Below are positions 11,001-24,900 of a stretch of 64,000 nt of DNA, in pieces. The notes under the pieces were generated by a model, which saw nothing but the letters and a program-made list of their open reading frames with translations, ran no database searches and was not told where the DNA came from. This DNA comes from Luscinia megarhynchos (Eukaryota; Chordata; Aves; Passeriformes; Turdidae): assembly GCA_034336665.1 (NCBI GenBank), contig CM067576.1:11585385-11649384 (forward strand), read 5' to 3'. The position numbers and the translations under genes were made by a program. Positions within the stretch are counted from its first letter, which is position 1. Each line of letters starts with the position of its first letter.

Positions 11001-12599
11001 GAATTTCTGTGTTAGCTGCTCTTGAGACTGGGAGACCAACTTTAGAGGCAACTGATTTCCTCCTTTCTCGGCATCAGAATAAAGGATACTGTAATTCCAT
11101 AACACCACCAGCATAAAATTGGACCACACTAATTAGTATCATATTAGTACAAATAAAGAGTAACACAATTGCAATTAGATCTGCTACACTGAGTTTGGGA
11201 TAGAAACCAGATTAGAAGGTAATGAGATACATCTTAGAACAAGCAATTAGAAATTTAACACATGCTTCTTCCTGTCTCCCTGCTTGTTTCCCTGTGAAAT
11301 CCAGGGTTGAGATGGGATGTCTGAGGCGTAGTTATGTAACCTTCCCTTTACCTCTGCTGACAATGCACCAGCAAAGCAACTTTTCCTTTGGGGATTCTTT
11401 GTCAGTTTAGTTAGTCCTATTTCATCTCCAGACTTAGAGACATATTAGACATATTTCTGTGATACTGCCAGGACATGTCTCAGATGATTCACACAGGTAA
11501 TTTCAAGCAAGAACCCAGAAAACACAGCTGGAGCATGTATTAGATAAATGCTACTCTGCTTAGAACATCTGTGACATCAGTTTAATTTCAGAGGGTTTTA
11601 AATACCATGCTGCCATCATTTACCAGAATTTCTCCAGAAAAAAAGTAAGCTACTCTAAATCAGACTCTGAATTTCAAAAGGAAAGCTCTTACTGTCAAGA
11701 CTTGCAGGTTTGATCTCAAATACCTGCACTTGTGTGCAGCACACCTGCAGATTGCAGACATGAAGTAAGGAGGTCATCAGTGACTGGAGACAAGAGGGAT
11801 GCATTTCATTCCTCCAGAAAAAGAAGAGGAACTTTCCATCCCAGTCCTTCAGAACTATGCACCCATTCTTACTAGTCCAGCAATCTCAGAAATTACCACC
11901 TTTTGTGCAGTCTACTGGGGGAGTGAGCCCAAGGATTCACAGCAGCACAGCTTTGGGAGGAGGTTCCACAACAAGAGAAGGGAGAATGGACATGCTGGCT
12001 GCTTTTAAAAACCAGACACACTTGGAATTACTCAATGTATTCTCAGCAAAGAGACCTCCTGATAGGAGGGTGCTTGTGCTGATAGGAGTTGGTTGTGCAG
12101 GACAGATGAAAGGCTATCATGTCCCTGTGGTAATACTATGATTTTGTGGATTCTTTTTCAGGTACAAAAATCCTTGTAAGAAGTAGCCAAAAATTAACTA
12201 TTGATTCAATGGCAGCATAATATTTTGTCATCTAAACTTGTACATTTTTTAGTTTCACTGAGTGATTCTTTTTTTTTAAAGGGTTGCTGACTATAATTCC
12301 ATCATTAATTCATTAGGTCCTCATTATGTACAGCCCTGACAATAACCTTTAATTGTACAAAGAAGGATATTTCAGGTGCTAAGCTAAATTAAAGAAGTTT
12401 CTCTTAAGTGAATGTTTTCTTCTTTGGGGGGGGCTTACCTAAGCTAGACTTGCACAGAAGAGCAACCCACATCTGTGCAGATAATATGACAATATTTTTA
12501 TGCATGTATAATGTGAGTAAATACATATATATCTATGTGTGCAATTACAAGCAATTAGGGTCCGAAAACACTTACTTCTGTGTAGCAGGCAGAGCATTT
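8068..12599. other. Intergenic sequence upstream of LCP2, no gene recognised
   Basis: No exon with a recognisable product was found on either strand. KCNMB1, the neighbour expected on this side from mammalian gene order, was specifically looked for by its transmembrane-helix exons and not seen. An 11-bp inverted repeat with a 4-bp spacer lies at 8270-8295. The interval 8440-9070 is somewhat GC-richer but has only chance open frames. Confidence 0.55.
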
Positions 12600-12884
12600 T
12601 CAGCCCTCTTCTGTGCTTCCTTGTTTACTTATTTATATTCAGAGAAAGGAAGTGGTAAGGCTGACTAGCTGAAACTTTTCTGAGAAGAGACCATTTTGTA
12701 GCAGAGGAAGCAGTGTCTCTCTGGAACGAACTCACAGCATAATTTAAACTGACCAGAACAGTTCCTTGACAGAAGCAGCTGGAAGTTGGGCAAGGAATTC
12801 CTTGGAGTTGGCCACGCAGAGGGAACCCATGGCTGTGCCTTTGGCTGTGAGCACTCCCTGACTGCCTCGGGGACAAAACCAACC
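12600..12884 (+). promoter_or_regulatory. Putative LCP2 promoter and 5' untranslated region
   Basis: This is the sequence immediately upstream of the LCP2 start codon. Two purine-rich ETS/PU.1-like sites occur, AGGAAGTG at 12647-12654 and GAGGAAG at 12704-12710, which suits a blood-cell gene. It is not a CpG island. The transcription start is not visible and further 5' exons cannot be excluded. Confidence 0.35.
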
Positions 12885-12962
12885 ATGGACCTGCGGAACG
12901 TCCCCTACCGCTCCGACGTGCTCACCTGGGACCCAGATGACTTAGCAGAATATTTCAGGACG
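12885..12962 (+). CDS. LCP2: LCP2 exon 1 coding part
   Basis: Residues 1-26, beginning MDLRNVPYRSDVLTWDPDD, the family's conserved N-terminus leading into the SAM domain. Donor GTGAGT. The open frame continues upstream but has no further ATG close by. Confidence 0.96.
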
Positions 12963-15900
12963 GTGAGTTTGACCATGTTTTGTCCTCATCTGATGGAGGA
13001 GCAAACTGCTGTAACATTGGTTGGGCTAAATTCAGATATTTTATGATGGGCAAAGCTTGCTGCAGTGCTAAAAGCAAAACCACTGTCAAATGAGAAGCTG
13101 AGCTCCACTGGTTGGTGGAAATGAATCTTGAAAGTGATTTTTAAATTGGCTGTAAGAGAAACTCATGGCTTAGTTAGAGAAAATTAAACACGTTACTACA
13201 ATACTTGTTGGTGTAACAAGCATTAACAGCTGTGGAAGGCACTAAGGTGTGAAGATTACAAGTTTTCCGTTTCATCTTCAATGATTTTCAGAAGTGATAT
13301 TTTTTTCCAAATTGCTCGGTGTAACAAATGAGCCTCTGGATGTCTTTGTTAATCACATCCATGTTTAGACTTGTGAAACTTGGAACACCTCGGGCTTAAT
13401 ATTGAAATAATGTGAAGTTTATTTTTTTCAAGGTCTCCTACGACACTGTGAGAGTCTTATCTGGGGAGTTGAGGCAAGTTTGATAGTAGAATACAGAACT
13501 ACTTAATAAAGATGAACAGACCAGACATAGAGTCTGTGCCTATGAAATCTCCAGAGAAGTGAAACTGCCAACTACTTAGAAGCCCCTGATTTTAGGGTGC
13601 AGGAGTTACTGGCACAGGAAAGTGAAACCAAAAACTGGAGATGGAACAGATGAGATCATTATCAATAGGTAACTTCAGACAAGTACGAAAAACATGACAA
13701 CAATGCTGCAGGAGGAAGTTGGACCCCCATTTCCAAGAAATTAGGAAGGGGAAAACGGATTTCTGAAAGATCTGATAATGATATTCTGAACCTAATGGAT
13801 AAACTCTAAGTTCTACCATAACTGAATGCACATTTTTCTGTAGTGTCTCCCTTCTAGTGATCAAGATACTCTCCAGAATAGAGATAATGGCATTCTACTA
13901 ATGGAGAACTAAATCAGGGCAAAAGCTGTTTAAGTAATCTAAAAAATCTGGATAAGACAACGTCAGCCCAAGTCAGCCAGCTCTGGGCTGATCCTGTCAT
14001 AAGTGACCAGATCTTGTCTCCAGATAAACTCAGAGAATGGATGAACCAGAACCAATGAAGAACCAAATTTTCAAATAATTTCAGATTTTTTTTTGTTGTT
14101 GTTTAGAAAAAAGCAAAAATCTTAATATTTGGCATATTTCAAGGTTTATTTTTAATAGCTAAGCAGTATTATTTATCAGTTACTTCAAGATTGAGATTTG
14201 GTCTCAATCACTGTGACGTGTTGCTTCCTCCTGCATACAGACTTGTGCTGGTAACATCATGAAAGCACTCACATTATGAAAGAAATTATTTACAGGTTTA
14301 CATCCAGTCTGCACAAAAGTTTTAATCTGTATCCTAATATATCTACCAGAGTTAGGTTTGTCTCTTCATATGAATAACTGAAAGTGTCTCCTGAAAATAT
14401 CCTCTCTGCCCTTGGGTTGTTTCCAGGATCCTTTCTCACCTATTCCAAGTTACAATGTTACACCTTAAAATTAAAGAGTGGGACAGAATTACCGGGGACA
14501 TAAAGCTCCCTGTAAGAGTTTCTCTGCTTTAGGGGAGCTATCCCAGGGTCGCTTGTCTGCAGAACTTCCACTGACTAACGTTTCAGACAGAGTAAGAGTA
14601 ATTCTTTTGTCTCAAAGCTTCCAAAAGTCGCCTTATCTGCCTGTTCTTTGGGTTCCTTCTGATATGGACCTGACCAACTTGAACAGAAAAACACCACATC
14701 AAAAATATAAATTGTGTTCTTACATTACGCTATTACTGGTCAAATAAAAAAAAAACCCAAAAATAAACAACCAAAAAACACCAAAAAACAACCAACCAAC
14801 CAAAACCCACCCACAAAAAATGACTATGGACAGCTGTTGGAAAAGTTTAAAAGTCATGTCTTCCTTTGTGGTCAACTTGTACATGAGCAACTTCTAAAGA
14901 GCATATCCTTGTCCTAAATGCTACTGGAAAACATAATACTGTGGAGAAGCTTTACAAATATTATAGATAATTTACAGGATTAGCAAGTGCGATTTCCCTG
15001 GGACCAGTCAGCTTTAGTTTTCCTGGATAATAGGGTTTTTGTTCTACTTCTGCAGCTGCTCATCCCAGTCACTATCACAGTAATCCATTTATTCAAATAT
15101 TTCTTTGGGCCAGGCAACTGTGAGGTGGTTTGTAAATGTGAGAAATAACATGCTCCTAAATGATGGAAACCTTTAAGTCCACTGAAGAATGTCTGTCATA
15201 AAAATCCATGTTTATGGGACAAAATGAGCCATAGAATACGAAAAGGTATCTTGAAAACATCTACTCAAAGCCAGCCATATGTTTAAGTACCTTTATTGAT
15301 TCTTATAATTAAGGGTGCAATAATCATCTTCTTTTCATTGACAGCTAAAGTATAAGGACTGTGAGAAGGTCGTGAGGAAGCACAGCATCAATGGACAAAG
15401 GTTTTTGGTAAGTGGAGTTGTAAAATTTCTTCCTGTTAAATTCCAGCCAAGTAATGCTTTTGACTCCTCCTTATTTTACACTGGCAGATGAAAAGCCACC
15501 TTCCAGGTGGTTGCTGAGGTATGAATATGGAAGGTAAATGCTTTTATTAAAATCAGCCAGACAACTTGCTTTAAACATGGAACGCTGGGAGCCCAAGCAG
15601 GTTGTTCAATATAGATATTTTTTAGTATTTTTTAAACTGACAAGGAACTTCTAAATCAAGAATATTGTCTTGAATAATGTCTTCCTTTGAAGAAGTTAGT
15701 GTTTTCAAATATTAACTACAGAAAACCCACATTTATCAATTATCCTCACATATTAAAGAAGACATAGCCCTGCTCAGAACAGCTGGTCTTTCATTGGAAT
15801 AACTCCTCCATTCCTCTATAGATAGCATTAGATTTCTTCTGTAGCAATACACAAAATCAATAAAATTTAAGAGCAGCAAAACTAGTAAGCAAAGTTCCAG

Positions 15901-18900
15901 TGGCTTTAAATCAACATTGTCCCAGGCTTGGCCTAATAGTAGAAAAAGATGATAACTTCCACTGACAGAGCAGCTGTTTCCGGGTCTTAAATACACATCC
16001 ATAAAATGTGTGAGAGCTTTTAGTATTACTGCTTTTTACTTTTATTTTCAAATATTAGCCATTCTATTTTCCCAGAAGAAGTAATTTTGGTTTTCTGTTT
16101 AATTAGTTGTAGTAGGGAGAACTCCACATACCTCTTCTAAAGTTTCGTATTTTTCATTTACTTGTCCTAATATTCAGTTTTTTGACATTTAATTGAGGCA
16201 AAACATAAAATTTTTCAAGCCCCTGCTGTAGGAACAGGATTTGCCCCTTCCCTCTTTCTGGAGGGTGCAGTCAGCATTAGTCAGATGTGTCAGGGGATTT
16301 ATCCTCCCAGCCCCAAGAGATCCTCCTCAGCTCAAGCAGTGAGGATCTGTGGCTGGAGTGGGAGTTCTGGCTCTGGAAGCATAATGACAATATGGTAGTT
16401 TGTGAGGTGTGAATAGAAAGTGCAATAACTGTGTGATTTCTAAGTGATTTTTGTGATTTTCTATTATTTCCAGACTGTTTCTGTAATTAGCTCAGAGTGC
16501 AGCAGCTCTTCAGAGGCATTCCAGCAGATTTGAAGGATGGTTTTGTACTGAGCAAGCCAAGCAGCTGCTCACCTCTGCTGACACTCTCTAAGCTTTTGAG
16601 TTGCTTGGCTATTGTAAAATGAAAAAATGGGAAAAGGTTCACCTTTAAACAGAACCATAGAAGATGTCCAGTAAAATATTCCAGAGGACAAAGCAATCTG
16701 GAAAAAATTGCTTCTCTCTATGAATGGTTTTTCTAAGAAACATCTTTTTACATTTTATGAGTGACTGGAAACTGCCAAATTACACTGAAGCAGCTGCTCA
16801 GGCTGAGTGTTTGCTGGGTTTGTAGCTGTTGTCAGATCTACATGATAAACCTGGCATAAAAATGTTGCTTTAAAATTAATCAGAATAACATCCTAATTTC
16901 AGAGCCACCTTTCTGTGTATGCTGGCTACCACAAGGAAAGCCCTGTTGAGATGGAATAGGAATAAAACCAAGGGGCTCTATATAACTTATTCTAATAAAA
17001 TTCTCTATTATTTAAAACAGATATGTGGCCCTTGTAAAAGAGCTTATATCTCTAATATTTGTGAGGTTTTTCACTAGAATAGAACTCCTGAGGGAAGGTT
17101 AAAAAGCCTATAAAAAAACCACTATTCTTCAGAAAGTACTGCAGGACATTTCCATAAAAGCAGTACATTTTTCCTGTGTTTCACTCCTCCCAGAGGCAAA
17201 ATAGTGTGGAAAAACACAGATAGGATTTGTTCTGAACATTGACAGTGACAGCTTTGTGAACCAATGTGTAATTAAAAACCTATTATTGTTATCAGTAAAA
17301 AAGACAAAAAGAATCAGACTATCATTCCTGTTCCAAAGAGAATTCATGAAGCTTGTGATAAACTAAACAAAACACTAAATCAACGAAATCCAAAGTCTTC
17401 ATAGTGCCTGAACGTGTCCTAACTGTGGATTTGCACATGCTGGAGGAAGAGAAGGGATGACCCTGCAGGAGCATCAGGAAAGGATTCCAGACAGCACATC
17501 TCAGTCAGGAGCAATCTCAGTCCAGTGACTGTGTTATGGTTGAGAGGGGAAAAAAATCCTCCCCCCATCCCTGTTTCAAGAAAGTTTTTTTTGGGCTACC
17601 AAGGCTGCTTTTAAGTCCAAGGGGTTTTGTAGCTATATGTCCCCTGGAATGTGGGATTTTTCTGTACTCTGTTGCAGATAATGTTCTTAGAACAAAACTC
17701 CAGCCAGAGGTTCTGTATTTTAAAACCTACAGTTCTACCCTGAAATTTTGCAATCATGCACAATCTTGCCTAATTTCACTGTGTAGATATGGAGGAATTC
17801 AATACACCTGACTTCTAAAGTCATGTAAATTCCACATGAATTCGTGCCACATTTTTGAATATATGTGTTTGATTTACTTGGATAAGTCACAGGGTGTTCC
17901 ATGGACAATTTTGTCACGTATCCCATGTCTTTCCTTTCCAGAACATGTCTGAAAATGATATTCAGAAATTTCCAAAGCTCAGGGTGCCGTAAGTACAGTC
18001 AAACTATTTTAATGTTAAGAATTATTTTAGCTGTTTGGCAGTGAAGTCTCATAGGAAATATTGGGCAAATGATTTGTGAGTGATTGGTTAGAGACTTGTT
18101 TATTGGAGCGTACTGAGAGAAAGAGAATATTCCAAAATAAAGGGAGTGTTGTCATGACTGCTCAAGCAAAATGATACAAAACAAGAAGATTGTCTGGGGG
18201 ATGTTCAAAAGAATTCATGCATAAATTCTTTGACTGACAGCAGCTACACAAAGGTTAAACTTTTGTGCAAGTGCCTTTGAAGTATGACTTAACTGTTCAC
18301 TGCTTAACTGCTGACTTTAACTCAAAGGAAAAAAAAGTCAGTTATGTCCACAACAGCTGAGGATTGGAAATTATTTTCATGTGCTTTTGCTTTAGGTGGG
18401 TGTTCAAGGGAAATCAGTCTGGACCATGTGATTCAAGGTTCAATAGCTTTCCTCAGCTGCTGTGAATTAGGTCTTGAAAAAGTTTCCAATTCCTCTGAAT
18501 AGCTTTCATAATTTCATAGAAGTTAGTTAATGAAGAACAATAATCCCATTAAGTCAATGACTTAGTCAACTGACTAAGAAAAATTAGCTTCTTCTAATAT
18601 TTCATGATGACAAATGAAGGATTTTATTTTGCTATGAGTTTTCTGCTACATATTTAAGCTGGAGGCTAGAAGATTTCTAACCATGAGACACATGGAGATC
18701 TCCACAGTCTTGCAAACAAAGGAAGCAGGAAAAAAAAAAAAGGAATTCAAGCTGTTCCAGCATGGTTGTGTCTTTGTTGCTCATTTCCCAGTTCCAGACT
18801 CCCTCTCTTTACTCATATCTTGATTTTGCTACACAAGAGACAATTTGCTTTGCCTTTTCTGATGCCTCAGAGCATGTGGGAGGTGATTTGGGGAATACAA

Positions 18901-21900
18901 GAATATTGAAACATTTTGTGCTCATGGGTGAGCTGGTGGGAAGAGCTGAACCCAGCAGGACACCCTTGCTCAGACATGGACTGAATTTGAAAGTCTTGGA
19001 TGTGACATATTTCTTAAAATCACATCTGTATTTTCACACCTTAAATATCCTGACAATAGGGGTTGGTGGTGTACAATATATATAAGTAAGGAGGTCCAGA
19101 TATTATTTTCAAAGATGCTCTGATGTCTCAGAATTTCTGAACTCACTTTCAATTAGAAGAAACATTTAACAATACTGATGACAGACCAGATTGCCTGTGA
19201 CAGACTCATCTTACCATACTGTAGAACTTGTAACTCTCTGATAATTTGTCCTACCTTAGCAGTCCCTTGGCAGAATTCCCTCTTGTTCTCATTGTCTAAG
19301 CTTTTAATTTTGAGAACTACTGGTGATTTCCTTTCAAATTTGTGAGAGAAAAGTAGTCAGTGGATGGTCTAATAAGCTCAGACATGCCAGAGATATTAAA
19401 GCCATAGGTGAAATCTAACCATGTGGAGCTGTTCCCTCCTCCCCATTGAATCTATTGGTACCTCAAAATTTGGTTTTCACACCCTAGAAAAAGAGAACAG
19501 CCTTTTTTAGACAGGTCTTTTGGGTTTCTCACATGTTACACCCCAGCAGAAACTGAACAGCCTTTTCACTCAGATATTTTGGATTTCTCAACCAGAAGAG
19601 AATTTGAAATCAAGATCTTTAAAAGAAGAGTGAAGCTTGGTGCACAGCTTGAGGAAATGAATAAATAAGTAGATATTTAAATTTGAGGGAAAGGTCTGGA
19701 ACTAAGGCTTTTATTCTCAGACTTTTTCATACTTACAAACAAGCAAAATATTCACTGGAAAATGGTGATTATACATGCAGAAAGGCCCTCCATGTAATGC
19801 TACTGTTTAAAACAGGAATTTAGAGCTTTAACAGGGAAGGTAACTGGTTCTCACTAAGAACAACGAACCAACCAACCAAAAAAACCCTCCATAACAATAA
19901 ACCAAGAATCTGCTTAACCCCAGAAAATCCTCCTGGATAGAATTAATGGGCAGAAGAATCTGCCATTTTTTAAACATCAATTTCTTTACTTCAGAATTTC
20001 CACATCCTCATTGAAACATAAAATGCTGGCTGGTGACTTCTGCTAGAACACATTCACACTTTTCTTTCGTATCATAATGCAAACCTCAATTGGTTGTAGC
20101 AAGAGTTCTTCTACAAGCTGAAAGAAACTTTAGCATATTATAGTTATACTACCTGATACTTAAAATCAGTGCTAAAACCTGAGTGTATTCTGCAAAAATC
20201 TTAATATAAATAGCAGATGTTACAGCATTGGCCAGTGATGAAATGAATAAAAGATAGACAAGAGAGACTGTTCTTCAGTAAGTTTAGCAGGAATATTCTG
20301 AAATATTCTGACCTACATGGAACCAGCACCTGGAATCACACAAGGTGTGCAAAGCACAGCCTGCATCTGTACAGGCCTCCTGAGCTGGTTTCTGGGCTTG
20401 CTGAACGTTTATCTCTGAACAAACCCACGGCTCAGGTTTTGAATATAACTGTGTCATTATCTGGGGATGATTCTGACTTTTCAAGAGTCAGAAGTAGGTC
20501 ACGGTTGTCATTACAAGGTATGACATTACAGGTCATTTCCTGAATCTAATTATAAAACTCTACAACCTTCTGTTATTACTAATGAATTATTATTTTGAAA
20601 ATTAATCTCCAGCAGCCCGGTTACAGGTGCATGTCTCCATAAAACTTTTGGCTTCTTTATAAAAGCCCCAGATTTAAGCACTATTTTGAAAATTAAAATA
20701 CCTCTTAAAATCTTTTGTACTCTCCACTGAAAGGGCTGAACCTGGAAAACTTTTCTAAAAAAGTTAATATTAATACCACTGTATTTAGATACACCCCTGA
20801 ATCCTCACAAATAACACACTGTGTCATGAAAGAGAGACACTGGTGAGACTGGGAAGAGATTTGATGTATTTTACAAGGAGCAGACACTGACCATTGGTCC
20901 TAAGTGCTAAATGAAACTCAGACCTAATCATGAGGGTGTTATTAACATTTTGATAATAAATCTAATGAAGCAAGAGGCCAATTTACAGCTTAAGAGAAAA
21001 ACAGAATTTTCCTATTGTTCATTAACGCTACTGCCAGTCAAAAAAGGTCATGAAGTTTATACTTGTGGAGAACAAATTTGAGTCTTGCAAAATATTCTAA
21101 AGCACACTCAACAAAATGCACCTTACTTAGTGTGGTCAAAATACATAAGTAGAAAAAACACAGATTTCATTAAAAGTAATGCTGGTGGTTGGTTGACACC
21201 TGAACCATGATATAAACACTGCAATTAGTCTGCCACTCCTATTATTTACTATCTGGAGAGAAAAGGATTCCAAGTTTTCAGGATGCTGTTGATCCTCCTG
21301 GCTATTCCAGAGTCAGGTTCACAGCAAACCTGAGATTTTGTGGAAAAAATCTTAAGGCATATCCCACAGCACTCCAGAGTCTATCCCATAGCACTGGCAG
21401 AAATTTCCAGTAGCAGGAAGCTCATCATTGCTCTCATGGCATCTGCCAGCTCAGTGTGACACAGCCAGAGCCTGCAAACATGGCACAGTCTGAAAGTCCT
21501 TCTACCTTCAGAAGAGTAAAAGTGCAAACATAAAAATGGAGAAATCTGCACTTTCTCTATTAAGAAGGTAAGCTTGGGCAGGTGTCAGTGTGTGTGCACA
21601 CATGCTCTCAGCTGGGTTCTAAAGGTTGTTGCAAGGTTTGGAACATAACTGCTATTCATTGCATCTGCCCAGCAGAGTCTTCTCAAAGTCCAAACCAAAG
21701 ACTTGGACCACCAACCATGCTTTTGACAGGGCTCCATTTGCAACTGTGCAGCCTCCTGGCTCTAGAGGAGCTTTATTCCACCTCTCTCACCCATCTTAAG
21801 CCCTTTGTCCCAGCACATGTAGAGTGGATTCTACTCATGCCAACGGTATCTGCAGTGAAGTGAACAAAAGTCAGTTCTGGAGTCCTGGTTTGGGGGCTGG

Positions 21901-24900
21901 TTGTGTGGTTTTTTTAAATTTCAACTTCCTGCCAGTTTTAAGTTTAGCAACTGGTGGAGGAGGTAGAAAGAGAATGAGAAGTCTGAGTAACATTTTCTGC
22001 AAGTGCTGTTGCCTTATCCTCTCCTATCATCCACTCCCACAGCTCAGAGAGCAGTGTGGTTTTGGTACTTCCTTCCTCACATGGTGAGGTGACAGGCTCA
22101 GCTGCTCAGAGCACCAATCTTCCCTGAGAATGTTCCTTGTAAAGTGTGACCCACCTAAAATTTGCTTTCTTCTAATAAACCCTCTGAGGAATTGGTTTGA
22201 AGCATTTCAAATGAGCTAGAAGTAAAGATTAGACGCTGTTTTATTATTCGATTAATAATGAGTTTAGATTATTTTAAGCATGATCTGGTTAATTTTTTGG
22301 CAGCAAGATAAGATGATCAACTTCTTCCTGTCAGTTTTTCCTAAAAACCAGTTGGTGTAAATCCTCATGGCAGGCAGCCCAGGTTTAGTCCAGAAAGCTT
22401 CCAAACACTCAGGTCTCATTCACACCCAGGGAAGTCTAACTCTAAGAATTATTAGCTCCAAAGCCAGAGAACTTCATTTCACTTTTTTAGCTGAAGAAAC
22501 CCCAAGACATTCTGAAAGATCCTCTGCCTCTTCTAGAGCAGGGAATAAGCCACAGACAAATTCCATAACTCACTTCCTGAGCAAAGCAGTGATGTGTGCA
22601 GGGCACTGCTCACCCCAGGACGTTTCCTGATGTCTCACATGGAATTTATTATTCACACAGCAACTTCCTGATCCCCTCCAGCAAAAGGAAATGTCTGGGG
22701 CAGAACAGTGTTGGTTCCACGGGGAAGAAGAGCAAGAGCACTCCCATAATTTGGTGTTTCTCTTGCTTTTTCCAACTTGATTGGGTAACAATGTCAGATT
22801 TGGACAGCTGTAATCCTTTAGAAATTGTTAACCCTTGTGCATGTGCTCATTTCAAAAAGGGCCAAGCATGATAATATTGGCTTCAAACCAGAAAACTGCA
22901 AAATACTGCCTTAAACAAGAAAACCTAAACAGTATTCTTTCTCTGTATTTCTTTTTTCATACTTTGATTCTTGATTGCATATCCTTAACTTCACACCACT
23001 CATCTTCATTCTTTTCAGGGAGCACTACCACTCTGATCCAAAATAACTTCATTGTGTTGGCTTGTTTTTCATATGAGATGGCTTGAAAACCTGTCTTCCT
23101 CCAGTCCTGGCTCAGAAGAGCAGTTATGCATGAAAGATGCACTAATTAGATAATTTGGAAAAAAGTAGGGGATTGTTATTGCTGAGTAGCAGAAAAAGAC
23201 ATGAGGGGAGAAGAAAAACAAAAATAAGATATAATGGCAATTCAGAATCAGATCATGGCCCATCCTAAGCTCTCTTTGAACCAAAATAATCATAGAGGCA
23301 AACTTCATTAGTAGCAAAGCAGAATTCTGGTCTCTCAGTAGAATTAACCCTGTGAATCTCAGTACTGCCTGTCCTCCACTTGGAAAGATCTCTCCAGGCA
23401 TAAAATTATACCCTTTTGATATTCCATGAATATTTCTGCCATGCCCTGAAAATGTATTAAAACACAGAATTAGATCAGCCTTTCCCTTTTCTCTGCTGGA
23501 GGGATTCTGGATGAGGGATGGCTGCAGAGGAAGGAACACAAAAAGAATGGAGAAGGGAATGCTCTCAGGGAACATTTAATCTCTGCTTTTGCAGCCATAA
23601 GCTCTGTTTTCCTGAAGTGTTATTTGCTTTTTCCATGCAAAATCATACAAATGCCATGGCCATTATTTGAAGCTGTGTGATGTCTGCAACACCCATAGAA
23701 CCTAAGGCTTGCTGGGTTTAATGTTTATTTTTAATAAATCCATGATCCAACAACATGGGGTTTTACCAATGTAAAAACAGTCTAGTTTGTAGTTGGATAT
23801 ATAATCATGAGTTACCAGGTTAAATTTACCAAATACTGAGGGATAATGATGAACAAAATTATTTAGCTGCTTTGACAAATAATGGGTTTCGAGTTTGGGG
23901 TTTTTTTTAAACTATTTTTGTTCTTCTTTCCAATAGAATTGTAAGTAAATTAAGCCAAGAAATAAACAAAAATGAAGGGAGGCTCTCTTTTCTTCCAAAA
24001 TGGTGAGTAAGACAACTCAGCTTTCTGCTTCAAAACTTTCAGATTGATCTTTTCTGGACTGGTTTTCATTTGGTCAATAATGTCTGGACCAGAAGTGCAA
24101 CCTGAAAATTCTGTAAAATAAAGCTCTGTTTCATTAATGTAATCTGATATCAAATATCAAATCCTGAGCCCATGAACACCCCAGGTCCTTCTGCCATGTC
24201 CAGGACCAAGGAACATTTGCACATTTCATGCAGTTTTCCACCTGAGCACAGAGCCTTTAAGAAGGCCAGGAGGCCTAGGCATATATTATTAATAAATCAT
24301 CATTAATGCATTCCACAGGTCTATACATCATTATACTCTTTAATTCTTAATATTTGTCACTGAATATAATAATAGAAGAAGAGCAAAAATTGCAAGAACA
24401 TTCTATGAGAAAAGAATAATTCATGTCCCTACCCAGTGAAAACCAAGTCCAGTCTACATAATGTGGTTTTGCATCATCTGATAACTTGATTTTACACCTT
24501 TCCATTCACTAGAATCCAAAACTAGAATTGAAAACCTTAAAAACCTTATTCAACCTTACATTTATGAACTTGACTTTGAAGTTTCTGTTTTCAAGACTGG
24601 TAAATGTATTTACTGAGTCCCCTTGCTTCAAACCACTTGACTTCTCTGACTTAATTCTTCTTGAAAAAGTTTAGATTTTATTGGGATCCTCTATGTAAAT
24701 ATCAACTAGAGTGATTTTGGCATTTTGGGTGGAGTTAAACTCATCTATGTAAACTTCATTCTACTGTGACAGTTAACTGTTGCCTTTATTTGCAATAGAA
24801 GCATCAAATATTTGACAGAAATAATTTATTTTTTGTGTCTTTGTTGCAGGGCCCAAACACAAAAATCTTCAGACAACACAGGTAAGTGTACACTGGCAGA

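Larger units (their letters stand above)
12963..23936 (+). other. LCP2 introns 1-3 (with exons 2 and 3 between)
   Basis: The largest introns (about 2.4, 2.5 and 5.9 kb). They contain short chance open frames only. A low-complexity A/C tract lies at 14743-14820. No well-preserved transposon was recognised. Confidence 0.6.

Noticed and set aside
5713..12599. Expected neighbours KCNMB1/KCNIP1
   Set aside because: I searched for exons encoding the two transmembrane helices of the BK beta subunit and for EF-hand exons and saw none. They may lie outside the window.
12786..12884. In-frame extension of LCP2 exon 1 upstream of the ATG
   Set aside because: The extension has no ATG (it begins at a TTG), while the ATG at 12885 has a strong context and matches the N-terminus of the family.
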